A stretch of 64,000 nt of DNA, taken from assembly GCA_023424965.1 (NCBI GenBank), contig JAFADI010000041.1, positions 50,265-114,264 of the forward strand, in the 5' to 3' direction. The notes beneath the pieces are model-generated. The model saw nothing but the letters and a program-made list of their open reading frames with translations. It was not told the DNA's origin and ran no database searches. The translations under genes were made by a program, and so were the position numbers. Origin of the DNA: Bacillota bacterium (GTDB lineage Bacteria; Bacillota; Clostridia; Acetivibrionales; JAFADI01). Position 1 is the first letter of the stretch, and each line of letters begins with the position of its first letter. This document shows positions 43,422 to 52,662 of this stretch, piece by piece.

Positions 43422-46274
43422 TTATTTGTTGTAAAGCCTGTACATGATCACCGCCACTTCCGCTCTGGTGGTATTGTTCAAAGGATTGATGCTTCCTCCC
43501 GAGCCCTGTATGATGCCCGCTTTTATCATCGCTGCAACGGAAGGCTGTGCATAGCCGGCGACCTTGTTCACATCCGTATAGGCGCCGATATCACTCACCG
43601 CTGCATCCTCCAGGCCTTTGGCCAGCTTAAGGGCCTTCGCCGTCAGAACCATGAGGTCCTGGCGTGTTATGGCGGCGGAAGGATTGAACATCCCGTTGCC
43701 CACTCCGGTGGCAATGCCCAGTTTCTTTGCTATGCCGATGGCGTCATAATAATAGACGTCCTTCCTCACATCGGCAAAATTGTCTGTAAACTCCGCATGC
43801 AAATCCAGCGTTGAAACCAGCAGCTTCATAAAATCCGCCCTGGTGATGCTTGCAGAGGGATTGTAGCTGTCGGCGGAGGTTCCGTTGATGACACCCTTGG
43901 CCGCCATTACTTCAATGTATTGCTTGGCCCATGCGTAATTGTCCAGGTCTTTAAATGCTTTGGGTGCATAGGCTACGGCATATTTGCTGAAATGTGTGGT
44001 GGTGAAGGAAACCTCGCCGGTAGACCGGTTGTACCTGGCATTGGTCACAGGCACTGCATTCCCTGCCCCGTCGATATACCACACGGTTATGAATTCGCTG
44101 TTGGCCAGTTCTTCATTGCCGGGATTATACCGGATGTACACCTTTACAGGGGCCGCGCTGTTGCTCCAGGATATTTTTCTTCCATCCGCATAGGCGCTCA
44201 GTTCTATCACAGGCTTATTCCCGATCTTCTGTGCCACCTCAGGCTTCAGGGAAGACCTGTCGGCCCTTGCTACGGATACTCCTACGGTGCTTGCCTGAAG
44301 TGCCGTATTGCCGAACATGTTGGAGGGCACTTCCACCCTGGCTATTTCCGTTACCATATTCACTCTCGTATCTGCATTATTTGATGTCAAAAGGCCTGCA
44401 GGCAGCGTCTGCCTGTATTCGTTGGCTCCGCTCGCGGCAGGGACTTCCAGTGTTACGGTTTTTACGCCGCTCTGATCTGCCGCCGCACCGTTCAGGGCTT
44501 TGGAAATGGCATCCGGGGATACCTGGGTTTCTGCTACCCCGTTGGTCACCGTGGGAACTTCGGTCTTGATTTTTCCGCCTTCCGGCTCCGTATTTTCAAC
44601 GGGTGGTGTGGGCGGTACGGTACCTCCTCCGGACCCGGAACCTCCCGAACCTCCTCCTGAAGATATTACGGTAAAGGTTACGCTTATGGTGTGGTTTGCG
44701 GTCACGTTGGTGAAGGTATAGCTGCCTCCGTTCACTGCCACTTCCGAACCATCTACAATCACTTTATTGATGCGGTAACCGGCATTCGGGGTGATGGTGA
44801 AGGTCTGGCTGGCCCCCTCATTCACCGCGACTGCACCGCTGGGACTGATGGAACCATTGGCTGCCGCACTGGCGGTTATGGTATGGGTCACAGGCGGATT
44901 TTCCCCTGTAGCCTTGAAGGTTGCACTGATGGTATGGTTGGCGGTCACGTTGGTGAAGGTATAGCTCCCTCCGCCTGCAGCCACCTCAGACCCGTCCACC
45001 AGCACTTTATCAATCTGGTAGCCTGCATCCGGGGTGATGGTGAAGGTCTGACTCGCTCCCTCATTCACCGCGACTGCACCGCTGGGGCTGATGGAACCGT
45101 GGACTCCCGCACTGGCGGTTATGGTATGGCTTGTGGCTACAGGCCCTCCCTCGATGTCGCCCGCATATGGCGTTGTCACATTCTCTCCGCCGATTCTGAA
45201 GGTGTACTTTCCGTTCAAACCTCCATTGGGCGTATACGCAAAGTTAAAGCTTCCATTGGCTCCGCTGGTTGCCTGATCGATGTAGTCCATGTTTCCAGCG
45301 GAATTTATTACCTTTATGGTCACCTGTTTACCTGCGCCTGAGGCCATCACCCCCTGGACCGTCACTTTGTTGGCGGCGGCATCCACCGACAGGGTTACGT
45401 TGGATATGCTTGACGGAACGCCGTCTACAGCCTTGAAGGTTGCGCTTATGGTGTGGTCCGCCGTCACATTGGTGAAGACATAGCTGCCTCCGTTCACTGT
45501 TACCTCGGAACCGTCCACCAGTACCTTGTTGATCTGGTAGCCTGCATCCGGGGTGATGGTGAAGGTCTGGCCTGCCCCCTCATTCACCGTGACCGCGCCG
45601 CTGGGGCTGATGGAACCGTGGGCTCCCGCACTGGCGGTTATGGTGTGGGTCACAGGGGGATTTTCACCTGTAACCTTAAAAGTTACATTTATGGTATGAT
45701 CGGCCGTCACGTTGGTGAAGGTATAGCTGCCTCCGTTCGCTGCCGCCTCGGAACCGTCCACCAGCACTTTATCGATCTGGTAGCCTGTATCCGGGGTAAT
45801 GGTGAAGGTCTGGCCTGCTCCCTCATTTACCGCGACTGCACCGCTGGGACTGATGGAACCGTTTGCCCCTGCGCTTGCGGTGATGGTATGGCTTGTGGCC
45901 ACAGGCCCGCCTTCGATATTGCCGTCATATGGGGCCGTTACATTCTCTCCGCCGATTTTCAAGGTGTACTTTCCGTTCAGTGGTCCATTGGGCGTATAAG
46001 TAAATGTAAAGTTGCCTCCTGCCCCACTGGTGGTCTGTCCGGCGTAATCCACATTGCCTGTGGTGTTGACCACTTTTATGGTTACTTCCTTCCCTGCGCC
46101 TGTGCTTATAGCCCCTTGAACCGTCACTTTACCGCCGACGGTATCGATGGACACGGCTACATTGCTTATGTCTGCAGAAGCTCCGGCCGCAAGGACAGTT
46201 TGTGCGGGGATTCCGGCAAACAAGCCTATTAACATGGCGATTGCCGTTACTATACTGATTATCCTACCCCTCAC
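43422..46274 (-). CDS. Secreted S-layer-homology protein with duplicated Ig-like and InlB-type repeats
   Basis: A protein of 950 residues from the GTG at 46274, which lies nine bases from GGAGG; a GTG at 46283 directly abuts the site. A signal peptide precedes a tandem duplication. Each unit is one Ig-like domain (ISNV start, GENVT end) plus two divergent InlB/'bacterial repeat' modules (HTITASA, SISPSGAV, GSYTFTNVTA). The units cover about residues 35-282 and 288-537, a period of 253 residues. A Gly/Ser linker and Pro stretch (GTVPPTPP) lead to a beta-rich domain (about 560-765). Three SLH domains (about 768-950), each ending in an ITRxD or TRAE motif, should bind the secondary cell-wall polymer. 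No catalytic domain is seen; a surface adhesin or scaffold role is inferred. Confidence 0.87.
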   Translation of the reverse strand: MRGRIISIVTAIAMLIGLFAGIPAQTVLAAGASADISNVAVSIDTVGGKVTVQGAISTGAGKEVTIKVVNTTGNVDYAGQTTSGAGGNFTFTYTPNGPLNGKYTLKIGGENVTAPYDGNIEGGPVATSHTITASAGANGSISPSGAVAVNEGAGQTFTITPDTGYQIDKVLVDGSEAAANGGSYTFTNVTADHTINVTFKVTGENPPVTHTITASAGAHGSISPSGAVTVNEGAGQTFTITPDAGYQINKVLVDGSEVTVNGGSYVFTNVTADHTISATFKAVDGVPSSISNVTLSVDAAANKVTVQGVMASGAGKQVTIKVINSAGNMDYIDQATSGANGSFNFAYTPNGGLNGKYTFRIGGENVTTPYAGDIEGGPVATSHTITASAGVHGSISPSGAVAVNEGASQTFTITPDAGYQIDKVLVDGSEVAAGGGSYTFTNVTANHTISATFKATGENPPVTHTITASAAANGSISPSGAVAVNEGASQTFTITPNAGYRINKVIVDGSEVAVNGGSYTFTNVTANHTISVTFTVISSGGGSGGSGSGGGTVPPTPPVENTEPEGGKIKTEVPTVTNGVAETQVSPDAISKALNGAAADQSGVKTVTLEVPAASGANEYRQTLPAGLLTSNNADTRVNMVTEIARVEVPSNMFGNTALQASTVGVSVARADRSSLKPEVAQKIGNKPVIELSAYADGRKISWSNSAAPVKVYIRYNPGNEELANSEFITVWYIDGAGNAVPVTNARYNRSTGEVSFTTTHFSKYAVAYAPKAFKDLDNYAWAKQYIEVMAAKGVINGTSADSYNPSASITRADFMKLLVSTLDLHAEFTDNFADVRKDVYYYDAIGIAKKLGIATGVGNGMFNPSAAITRQDLMVLTAKALKLAKGLEDAAVSDIGAYTDVNKVAGYAQPSVAAMIKAGIIQGSGGSINPLNNTTRAEVAVIMYRLYNK
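44664..46172 (-). repeat. Tandem duplication (about 759-bp period) inside the SLH protein gene
   Basis: Two copies of an Ig plus two-InlB-module unit, roughly 45429-46172 and 44664-45413. The four InlB modules share SPSGAV, FTITP and VLVDGSE blocks and are also similar at base level, so the region is prone to slippage or mis-assembly. Confidence 0.8.
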
Positions 46275-46323
46275 TTGTCTCACCCTCCTTTAATGTTTGA
46301 TATCCACTCCACTTTGCCTTAGT

Positions 46324-49300
46324 CTACTGCAGAGTCACGTCCACATACACAGAATGGCGGCCGTAGGTTAAATAGAAGGGCTTTAAGGTCACTCCGTTGG
46401 TAGTGAAGGTGAGGGTACTGGGATCACCGGTGATGGAAGCTCCGATATCGCCGGCATCCAGGTTCATTTTCCGCCATGTGGACAGAGTGCCTGACTCCTG
46501 AACAGCCAACAGAACCGGTCCATAGAAGATGCTGGCGATATTGGGTTTGTCCATGAGCGGGCTGAGATAGAAATGGAAAGGCATCTTCAGGTCAATGGTA
46601 TCGCCATCCGCCCAGGTCCTGTTCAACGTAAGGTAAGTGCCCGGAGTTGCCGCGACAGCCTGCTCTTCGCCGTTGATGCTGACGATGAAGCCCTTTGTGG
46701 CCCACTTGGGGACGCGGACTTTTATGTCAAAGTTGCCTCCGCCGGTAATTTTCAGTTTGGTGCTGTCCGCATAAGGGAAATTGGTATCCTGTGTAACCGT
46801 CACATTGCGCTCCGTCCAGTTGAGGGTGGAAGGAACATAGAGATTTACATACAAGGCCTTGTTGTCAACACTCTTGAAGTAAATGGAATCCTGGAGCTTG
46901 GTATTGCTTTCAAGCGCCGTACCGTTGCAGCAGGTAAACCCGTTCATGCCTGAATTGCCAAAGCCCTTTACCGCTCCCGGATTCAGGGGTATGTGGTAGG
47001 TATTGCCCGCGTTGTTTTCCGCCACCGAAGACAGGATGTCGTTATACAAAGCCTGTTCATAATAATCCATGTACTTGGTATCCTGGTCGTGCATGTAAAG
47101 CTGGCGGCTCAGCTTGAGCAGGTTGTAAGTTGCGCAGGTTTCATTCTGCCCTCCGGTATTGAAGCCGAGGGTAAAGAGGGAGTTGGGCTGCGCCGTATAG
47201 TTCTCGGAATTCGACGTGGAACCGGCTACGCCGCCTATGCTGTAGGTATAGCTGTTATAGGAGATATTCCAGAAGTTGGCCGCTATATCGTAGTACTTGA
47301 TGTCCTTGGTAGCGTCATACTGCTTGAGGGCGCCCACAATCTGAGGTATATGCTGGTTGGCGTGGTGTCCGCGGAAGGTATCCACGTTCCTGGCAAGCCC
47401 TCCTGATTTCTGAAGGTTACCGTAGAAAAGGCTGATGTTGTCAAACTTGTCTGCCGTTATCAGATACCTGTCATCCCCGGAAAGCTGGTACAATTTGGCC
47501 ATGATTTCATTCATGCCTCCATACTCTCCCGCAATGTAGCGGTCCCACATGCTTAAGAATTGCGAGTCGGGAATGTCCTTTATACGGTTGTATACCCACA
47601 GACCCATCCCCTTGGCGACAGTGAGGGCCTTTTCTTCGCCGCCCAGTTCATAGCAGTCCACAAGGCCTGTAAGGATCTTGTGCAGGGTATAATAGGGAGC
47701 CCATATCTGAGCATTGGAGCTGCCGTAGGTGGCTCCGTTTTCCAGCATGATGAACTGGTCGGGAGCATAGGCGCTTATAAAGCCTTCTCCCCAGTTCCAG
47801 TAATCGGTTCTGACACCTGACACGGAGAAATCCGAATCATAGCCCGACTTCCCCGGTCCGTAGGGAACAGTTTTTGCACTGGCGTTGTATGGACCTCCTT
47901 CGACAGCAGGTTTTCCGGATTTCTGGGACAGGTCGTACAGGGTGTCCACCATATAGTCCATCTTCTGCTTGAGGTTTGCCTGAATGTTTGGATCATAGCT
48001 TGCACTGGCATAGGCCTGGGCCAATGCGGAGAGGTAATGCCCCGTGGCGTGCCCGCGCAGCTTGGTGGTCTGGGTATCCCAACCGCCTAATGCGGTGGCT
48101 CCCGCCGGCTGGGTCTCTCCAAAGGCATTGCGGAACATGTACAGGAAGCTGTCCGGCTTGGTGTTCAACAGTCCTGTGATAAACTTGTCACGGTTTTTGA
48201 TAAACTGGGTGTCACTTCCGTCGGTTTGCTTGTTCAAAATGACCTTTCCAAGTGAAAATGCCTCCAGGGTAATTTCCGGAGCCTCAAAATCATAGTCCAC
48301 ACCGCTGCTGTTAATTTCTACAACACCGGAGAGCGGATTGATGGCTTCCTCCAGGGTCATACCCTTCCAGACGAAAACCCTGACCTTGTAACCGCCCACA
48401 TCGCCCGGAAGAGTGATATCCGCGCTCAGGCTGCCATTTTCACCTGCATTGACGCTTTTTGAGGTGTGTGATTCACTGACCATCCTGTTGGCCGAGTCGT
48501 AAAGGGCCACGATCATAGTGGTATCCAGACTCTCTTCCGTGATATTGTCAGCCTTGATGCTGGCGGTGAGCACTTTATCGTTCTCCAGCCTGGGAGCTAT
48601 CCTGCTGCCGTATTTGAAGCCGGCGGCTATGTTGAAGAACTCGGAATTCTTATAGATTACGTTGACCCCTTCCGTTTCTTTTTTTACTGTTACCGTTGCG
48701 GTAGGAGTAAAAGCAGTGTCGGGAACGGTGCCTGTCATGGTATAGGTACCGGTGGAAAGCACCTGATTGTTATTGGCGGGTGCCGGCCAATTAACGCGGA
48801 TCAATGGCCCCGTTCCGCCATCCTGATACTGTCCCGGGATATAGAAGGGCAAATGGGGCAACGTGCCCACAACCGTCTCCACTTCAATATCCGGTACTCC
48901 GGTCAGCACAGGTGCGCTGGATATACGGATTACCGTTGCAGTAAAGGACTTTGTGGCTACATTTGAACCCATGGTGGCAGTTACCGTCAGGGTAACCGTC
49001 TGGTTTCCCTGCTCATAGGACGGGCGTGTGACCACACCGGCGGTTGATATGACGGCTTCATTGCTGGAGGTCCATGAAAGGGTGCTCAAACCTGATGCAC
49101 CGGTGGTCGGTAAAGTGAGGTTTCCAACCACAGTGTTCAAATCTCCCAGATTAATCGCTGCGACATCCATGTCCACGGTGTCCTGGTCGGTAGGCATGGC
49201 AACAACCGTGGCGGTAAAGGTTTTTGTGGTGGAAGCCGCACCGTAGGAAATTGTGGCTGTAAGGGTGACGGTGGCATTTCCGGCACCAGGTGCGGGACGG

Positions 49301-50502
49301 GTCACCACCCCCTCGGTGGATATGACTTCCGGCTTATCGGACGCCCAGTTGATGGAAGCGCCTATGCTGCCTGTGGTAGGCAGCGTGATATTGGCCTTCA
49401 CTGCCGAAATATCTCCGAGATTGATTGCTGCTGCGTCCGAAGTGACGACATCTTGATCGGAAGGCAAACGGGGAACTGTAACAGTAAAGGTTCTGGCAGC
49501 ACTGGCCCCGTTGAGGGTTCCCGTTGCCGTAAGGACAACTGTTGCGCTTTCCTGTTCATAGGTATTGGGCGGACGTGTGACTACCCCTGTCGTTGAAACA
49601 AACTCAGGATGGTCGGAGTCCCATGCAATGGTTGTCCCTGAAGCACCGCTGACAGGCAGGGTGAGGTTTGTTGTCCGGTTTGCCAGATTGCCCAGGCTGA
49701 TAGCCGCCAGATCGGAATTGACCTTGACTTCATCCGTTATGGCGTTGTTGCGTATGGTAGCTACCTGTGCATCCGTCAGCGCAACATTGTAAACGCGGAC
49801 GTCATGAAGGTTTCCATTCAAATTGGGATCGCTGTATTGTGATTTACCGATATACAGGAGATTGGCAGCCGCATTTGTCTGGCTTACAATGTCCCTCATT
49901 GTCATATTCACATTGTTGGTCTGGGCAACCATGACGCCATCGGAATATATTTTCATGGTCTTGCTGTCGGTGTCCAGCACCGTCGCCAGATGGACCCACT
50001 GGTTCCTGGGAGTATTGGCGGCAGAATTGCCCACCTCACCCGCCGATCCGGTAGTTGTGATACGGCTTCGGTAGGTGGTGTTGGGGCAGGAATAGAAATT
50101 TCTGGTACTGTTCTGCCCAAAGTCAAAGAATCTCTGGTAATTGGTGTTGGATTTGGCATAAACCCAGCCCGTCACACTGACGGAGCTTACGTCAATCAAG
50201 GCTTCCCCGGGAATCCTGACGTAATTGCCATTGCTTCCGCCCGGCAGTGACAGTACCGTGCCGAATATGCTGTCCTCCACAAAAGCCGCCTGGGTACCGG
50301 TGGAGCCCTTATACAAGGTGGCATTGTAGCCATTTCTGGACCAGTCGTCCGTGTCCCCATCGAACAGGTAGCGTGCCACCAGAACCGCTTCATCAAGGCC
50401 GTCAAGCACACCGTTGTCGGCGGATACCGGAACGGTGCAAACCAACGAACTTAAAACCATAATAAAAGCCATTACCAGTGATATTGCTCGTTTTCTCATC
50501 AT
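46324..50502 (-). CDS. Giant secreted GH127-type beta-L-arabinofuranosidase with LamG and Ig modules
   Basis: A protein of 1392 residues. GGAGG sits five bases before the ATG at 50502; the frame opens ten codons earlier. A signal peptide (about 1-28, ending VSA) is followed by a LamG/concanavalin-like domain (about 30-255). Three 'atrophied' bacterial Ig repeats follow (about 260-525), each with TTGVVTRP- or STEGVVTRP-type blocks. Another Ig and a beta domain run to about 740. The GH127/DUF1680 catalytic region (about 755-1392) has GHHANQHIPQIVGA, ETCA (Glu1121, Cys1123) and TCCNGT (Cys1191, Cys1192). These match the zinc-bound Glu/Cys set of HypBA1, in which the first Cys of the CC pair is the nucleophile. 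It likely removes beta-L-arabinofuranose outside the cell. GH146 or related families remain possible. Confidence 0.88.
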   Translation of the reverse strand: MMRKRAISLVMAFIMVLSSLVCTVPVSADNGVLDGLDEAVLVARYLFDGDTDDWSRNGYNATLYKGSTGTQAAFVEDSIFGTVLSLPGGSNGNYVRIPGEALIDVSSVSVTGWVYAKSNTNYQRFFDFGQNSTRNFYSCPNTTYRSRITTTGSAGEVGNSAANTPRNQWVHLATVLDTDSKTMKIYSDGVMVAQTNNVNMTMRDIVSQTNAAANLLYIGKSQYSDPNLNGNLHDVRVYNVALTDAQVATIRNNAITDEVKVNSDLAAISLGNLANRTTNLTLPVSGASGTTIAWDSDHPEFVSTTGVVTRPPNTYEQESATVVLTATGTLNGASAARTFTVTVPRLPSDQDVVTSDAAAINLGDISAVKANITLPTTGSIGASINWASDKPEVISTEGVVTRPAPGAGNATVTLTATISYGAASTTKTFTATVVAMPTDQDTVDMDVAAINLGDLNTVVGNLTLPTTGASGLSTLSWTSSNEAVISTAGVVTRPSYEQGNQTVTLTVTATMGSNVATKSFTATVIRISSAPVLTGVPDIEVETVVGTLPHLPFYIPGQYQDGGTGPLIRVNWPAPANNNQVLSTGTYTMTGTVPDTAFTPTATVTVKKETEGVNVIYKNSEFFNIAAGFKYGSRIAPRLENDKVLTASIKADNITEESLDTTMIVALYDSANRMVSESHTSKSVNAGENGSLSADITLPGDVGGYKVRVFVWKGMTLEEAINPLSGVVEINSSGVDYDFEAPEITLEAFSLGKVILNKQTDGSDTQFIKNRDKFITGLLNTKPDSFLYMFRNAFGETQPAGATALGGWDTQTTKLRGHATGHYLSALAQAYASASYDPNIQANLKQKMDYMVDTLYDLSQKSGKPAVEGGPYNASAKTVPYGPGKSGYDSDFSVSGVRTDYWNWGEGFISAYAPDQFIMLENGATYGSSNAQIWAPYYTLHKILTGLVDCYELGGEEKALTVAKGMGLWVYNRIKDIPDSQFLSMWDRYIAGEYGGMNEIMAKLYQLSGDDRYLITADKFDNISLFYGNLQKSGGLARNVDTFRGHHANQHIPQIVGALKQYDATKDIKYYDIAANFWNISYNSYTYSIGGVAGSTSNSENYTAQPNSLFTLGFNTGGQNETCATYNLLKLSRQLYMHDQDTKYMDYYEQALYNDILSSVAENNAGNTYHIPLNPGAVKGFGNSGMNGFTCCNGTALESNTKLQDSIYFKSVDNKALYVNLYVPSTLNWTERNVTVTQDTNFPYADSTKLKITGGGNFDIKVRVPKWATKGFIVSINGEEQAVAATPGTYLTLNRTWADGDTIDLKMPFHFYLSPLMDKPNIASIFYGPVLLAVQESGTLSTWRKMNLDAGDIGASITGDPSTLTFTTNGVTLKPFYLTYGRHSVYVDVTLQ

Positions 50503-50567
50503 TTTTACCTCCATGGTTTTTTTGAGATACAATCGCCCTTCGCTTTTCTTAGCAAATCGCTGTCCCT

Positions 50568-50603
50568 GGAGGTGGATAGTTTTACCCCTTTCCCTTCATG
50601 AAC
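50568..50603 (-). repeat. Leader inverted repeat, arm A (before GH127 gene)
   Basis: This 36-base arm begins GGAGGTGGATAGTTTTA on the plus strand. It is complementary, with a few mismatches, to 50692-50725. In the transcript of the GH127 gene it would close a hairpin over an 88-base loop ending about 65 bases before the start codon. Confidence 0.7.
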
Positions 50604-50691
50604 CCGGTTTAATACTCTTTCCTGTTTATCTCCCCATAAGTAAGTTAATTCCAAAACCAATTTCCCTTATCACCTCTTTCTCTTGTGGAGT

Positions 50692-50725
50692 GTTCATGAG
50701 GGGGCAGATAAAACTATCCATCTCC
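50692..50725 (-). repeat. Leader inverted repeat, arm A' (shared arm)
   Basis: A 34-base arm beginning GTTCATGAG and ending AACTATCCATCTCC. It pairs with arm A, and its right end (CCATCTCCTAT, 50718-50728) instead pairs perfectly with 50791-50801. The two pairings exclude each other. Confidence 0.7.
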
Positions 50726-50790
50726 TATCGTCAATGCATGCCCGCCACATCTGCATTCATCCTGCGGACAAACGATTGGTATCCTCAATT

Positions 50791-50801
50791 ATAGGAGATG
50801 G
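50791..50801 (-). repeat. Leader inverted repeat, arm A'' (competing arm)
   Basis: ATAGGAGATGG is a perfect 11-base complement of 50718-50728, with 62 bases between them. In the transcript this arm would be made first. Confidence 0.65.
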
Positions 50802-50936
50802 CCTTTTTCTGATAAATGAACGATATTAAGAAATGTTTAAAATTCCGGGAAAGGGTGGTTCAAATTTTTCTTAAGGAAGTAAAATATTTTTGGACCCATT
50901 TATTCCCTGGTACAGTTCTATGATTTTTTGCCCCCA

Positions 50937-52370
50937 TCACTCAACATCATACCTGCCTTTGATGGCGGGCTGCACTTTGTCCGCCACCTCCTTCAAAGCA
51001 TCGTAAGCCGTTTTGCTGCCATTCCATACGGGTCTCAAAGCCTCCATCACCGGAGGTATGATCCGGGACTGGTTTTTCATATAAAAGCTCGCATCGGGTA
51101 CGCCATGATTGATCAATTGCCTCATCATGGCGTCTTTAAAGCCCTGGGGATGGGCGGCGGGATTTACGTCCACCCATTTTTCAATGAGACGGGGGTTGGT
51201 ATACCACTCCTTTTTGAGAGGCATCCACAATCCGCTGGAGTATGGTTCAATGCATGCCTCCGGATCGGACATCATTTTGAGCAGCAGCCATGCCTCCTCA
51301 AGGTGCTCCGAAGAACCGAACAGCACCGTTGCCCCGCTCATCCCCACCGTCAGGCTTTTTTCCATCCTGGGAAGCACCCCGATGTCGTAGCTCACTTTTC
51401 CACTGCTCAGATCGGTGTTGATCCATTGTCCTCCCACCATCATGGCGGCCACTCCGGCTTCAAACGCATCGGTCAATCCCGGCAGCGCCCTTGCCTCCGC
51501 GGGAGAAGGCGCCACATGGTGGACATTGATCAAATCCGCCAGCTTCTGTATGGCTTCAACCCCCTCCGGGCCATTCAGGTTGAAGTTCTTCCCGTCCTTT
51601 GATATCCATTCGCCTCCGTTGCTGAAAATAAAATTGTTTAGCAGCGGGGGATAATTGGTATCAAACATGATGCCATATTGTTTGATATGCCCCGGATCAA
51701 AATTCTTATCACAGGCATTTCTGCCGCTTGTATCCAGGGTAAGCCTCCGGGCGGTATCCACAAACTCCTCCCAGGCCATTGCATCCTCGGCGGCGGAAGG
51801 CAGGGAATCAATGCAGGCCTCCCGCAGCAATACCTTATTATAATACAGTCCGAAGCATTCTCCTGCCGAAGAAATTCCCCATGCATCGCCGGAACTTTCC
51901 TTATACCAGATATAATCAAGGAAATCCTCTCTTTTTATTTCCCCGTCTCTTGCAAGCATGTCAAAAAGATTGACAAATTTTCCTTCCGCCGCCCATTTTT
52001 CCCCCAGGTCCACCGGCATATAGCCGATGTCCGGCAGGTTGCCGCTTGAGGCCATCAACTGCATCTGTGCGGCATAGTTGCCTTCAATTTGCACTGCCTC
52101 GGCAATAATATGGGGGTATTTCTTTGTGAACTTATTGCATACGTTTTCAATGACCCTCTTTTCGTTGAAATTGCCCCAATAGGTGAAGTTCAAGGTAACC
52201 GTGCTCTTTTTGCCGCTTTCCGGGGGTATGCACAGGTCGCCCTTCTCTTCCTCACTTACCGCCACACCCGCAATTTTCCGAATTCCGGTTCTGTCGGAGC
52301 AAAACCCGAGAGCAATGGAGAAAACAAGAAAACCTGCGATAACCGAAGTCCAGATTGTAATTTTTTTCAT
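50937..52370 (-). CDS. Orphan ABC sugar-binding protein
   Basis: A 477-residue family 1 solute-binding protein. The start is ATG 52370 (MKKITIW) behind GGAGGG; the frame is open 27 codons upstream. The N-terminal helix ends LGFC, which is a poor lipobox because Phe sits at -1; membrane anchoring is therefore uncertain. The mature part has FTYWGNFNEKRVIENVCNKF and GLYYNKVLLREACI, typical of the family. No permeases are adjacent. It follows a YesN/YesM pair, so it may serve permeases elsewhere, or it may act as a ligand-presenting partner for the kinase (inference). Confidence 0.88.
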   Translation of the reverse strand: MKKITIWTSVIAGFLVFSIALGFCSDRTGIRKIAGVAVSEEEKGDLCIPPESGKKSTVTLNFTYWGNFNEKRVIENVCNKFTKKYPHIIAEAVQIEGNYAAQMQLMASSGNLPDIGYMPVDLGEKWAAEGKFVNLFDMLARDGEIKREDFLDYIWYKESSGDAWGISSAGECFGLYYNKVLLREACIDSLPSAAEDAMAWEEFVDTARRLTLDTSGRNACDKNFDPGHIKQYGIMFDTNYPPLLNNFIFSNGGEWISKDGKNFNLNGPEGVEAIQKLADLINVHHVAPSPAEARALPGLTDAFEAGVAAMMVGGQWINTDLSSGKVSYDIGVLPRMEKSLTVGMSGATVLFGSSEHLEEAWLLLKMMSDPEACIEPYSSGLWMPLKKEWYTNPRLIEKWVDVNPAAHPQGFKDAMMRQLINHGVPDASFYMKNQSRIIPPVMEALRPVWNGSKTAYDALKEVADKVQPAIKGRYDVE

Positions 52371-52577
52371 ATAAACGCCCTCCATCCTGATATATTCATG
52401 CAACATTTCATAAAATAAATTTGTATACATAAAATATCCCATTTCCCACACTTTTTGCTATAGATAAATATGAAAACAAGTACAAAATTACTAAATCCGA
52501 TAGATACGTTGATTATATTGGTACAGGAGTCCTGGCATAAATGAATAAAATTAATAAATGTATTAAAAAGCGGAAAT

Positions 52578-52605
52578 CCGAAGTTCAAATTTTTTTTGAA
52601 TTCGG
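52578..52605 (-). terminator. Candidate terminator between kinase and orphan binding-protein genes
   Basis: CCGAAGTTCAAA (52578-52589) pairs with TTTGAATTCGG (52595-52605) with one bulge; in the minus direction it is followed by ATTTCCGCTTTTT. It would partly separate the kinase from the binding-protein gene. The gap 52371-52662 holds no gene. Confidence 0.4.
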
Positions 52606-52625
52606 CCGATTTTTTATGAGGGAAT

Positions 52626-52642
52626 AATTGTACAGTACAATT
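52626..52642. promoter_or_regulatory. Perfect 17-base palindrome (operator-like)
   Basis: AATTGTAC, A, GTACAATT is a perfect palindrome 20 bases beyond the kinase stop (52663), upstream of the binding-protein gene. Its form resembles a dimeric repressor site, but no regulator is known for it here. Confidence 0.35.
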
Positions 52643-52662
52643 CTATGAATTTTTGTAAAGTT

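Larger units (their letters stand above)
50503..50936 (-). promoter_or_regulatory. Long structured 5' leader of the GH127 gene
   Basis: A 434-base gap without a gene. It holds three mutually complementary arms (50568-50603, 50692-50728, 50791-50801) able to form alternative hairpins, an arrangement typical of attenuators and riboswitches. I could not match it to a known riboswitch class; the cobalamin-like GGGAAATTGG stretch lacks the rest of that consensus. No strong -35/-10 pair was seen. The best candidate is TTGAAC, 17 bases, TTAAAC near 50838-50866 on the minus strand. Confidence 0.5.

Noticed and set aside
44664..46172. CRISPR-like array
   Set aside because: The repeats are long, in frame, and encode Ig and InlB-type protein modules; no short regular spacers.
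45453..46232. Open frame with internal repeats opposite the SLH gene
   Set aside because: The repeats are the reverse reading of the InlB/Ig modules on the minus strand; no separate gene.
50640..50700. Cobalamin riboswitch in the GH127 leader
   Set aside because: Only a loose GGGAAATTGG similarity; the B12 box and the remaining conserved blocks are absent.
50886..50930. Possible dispersed repeat shared with 4035-4048 (TTTTGGACCCATT) and with 52630-52655 (TTCTATGA plus T-run)
   Set aside because: The shared stretches are about 8-13 bases and do not extend; consistent with chance.
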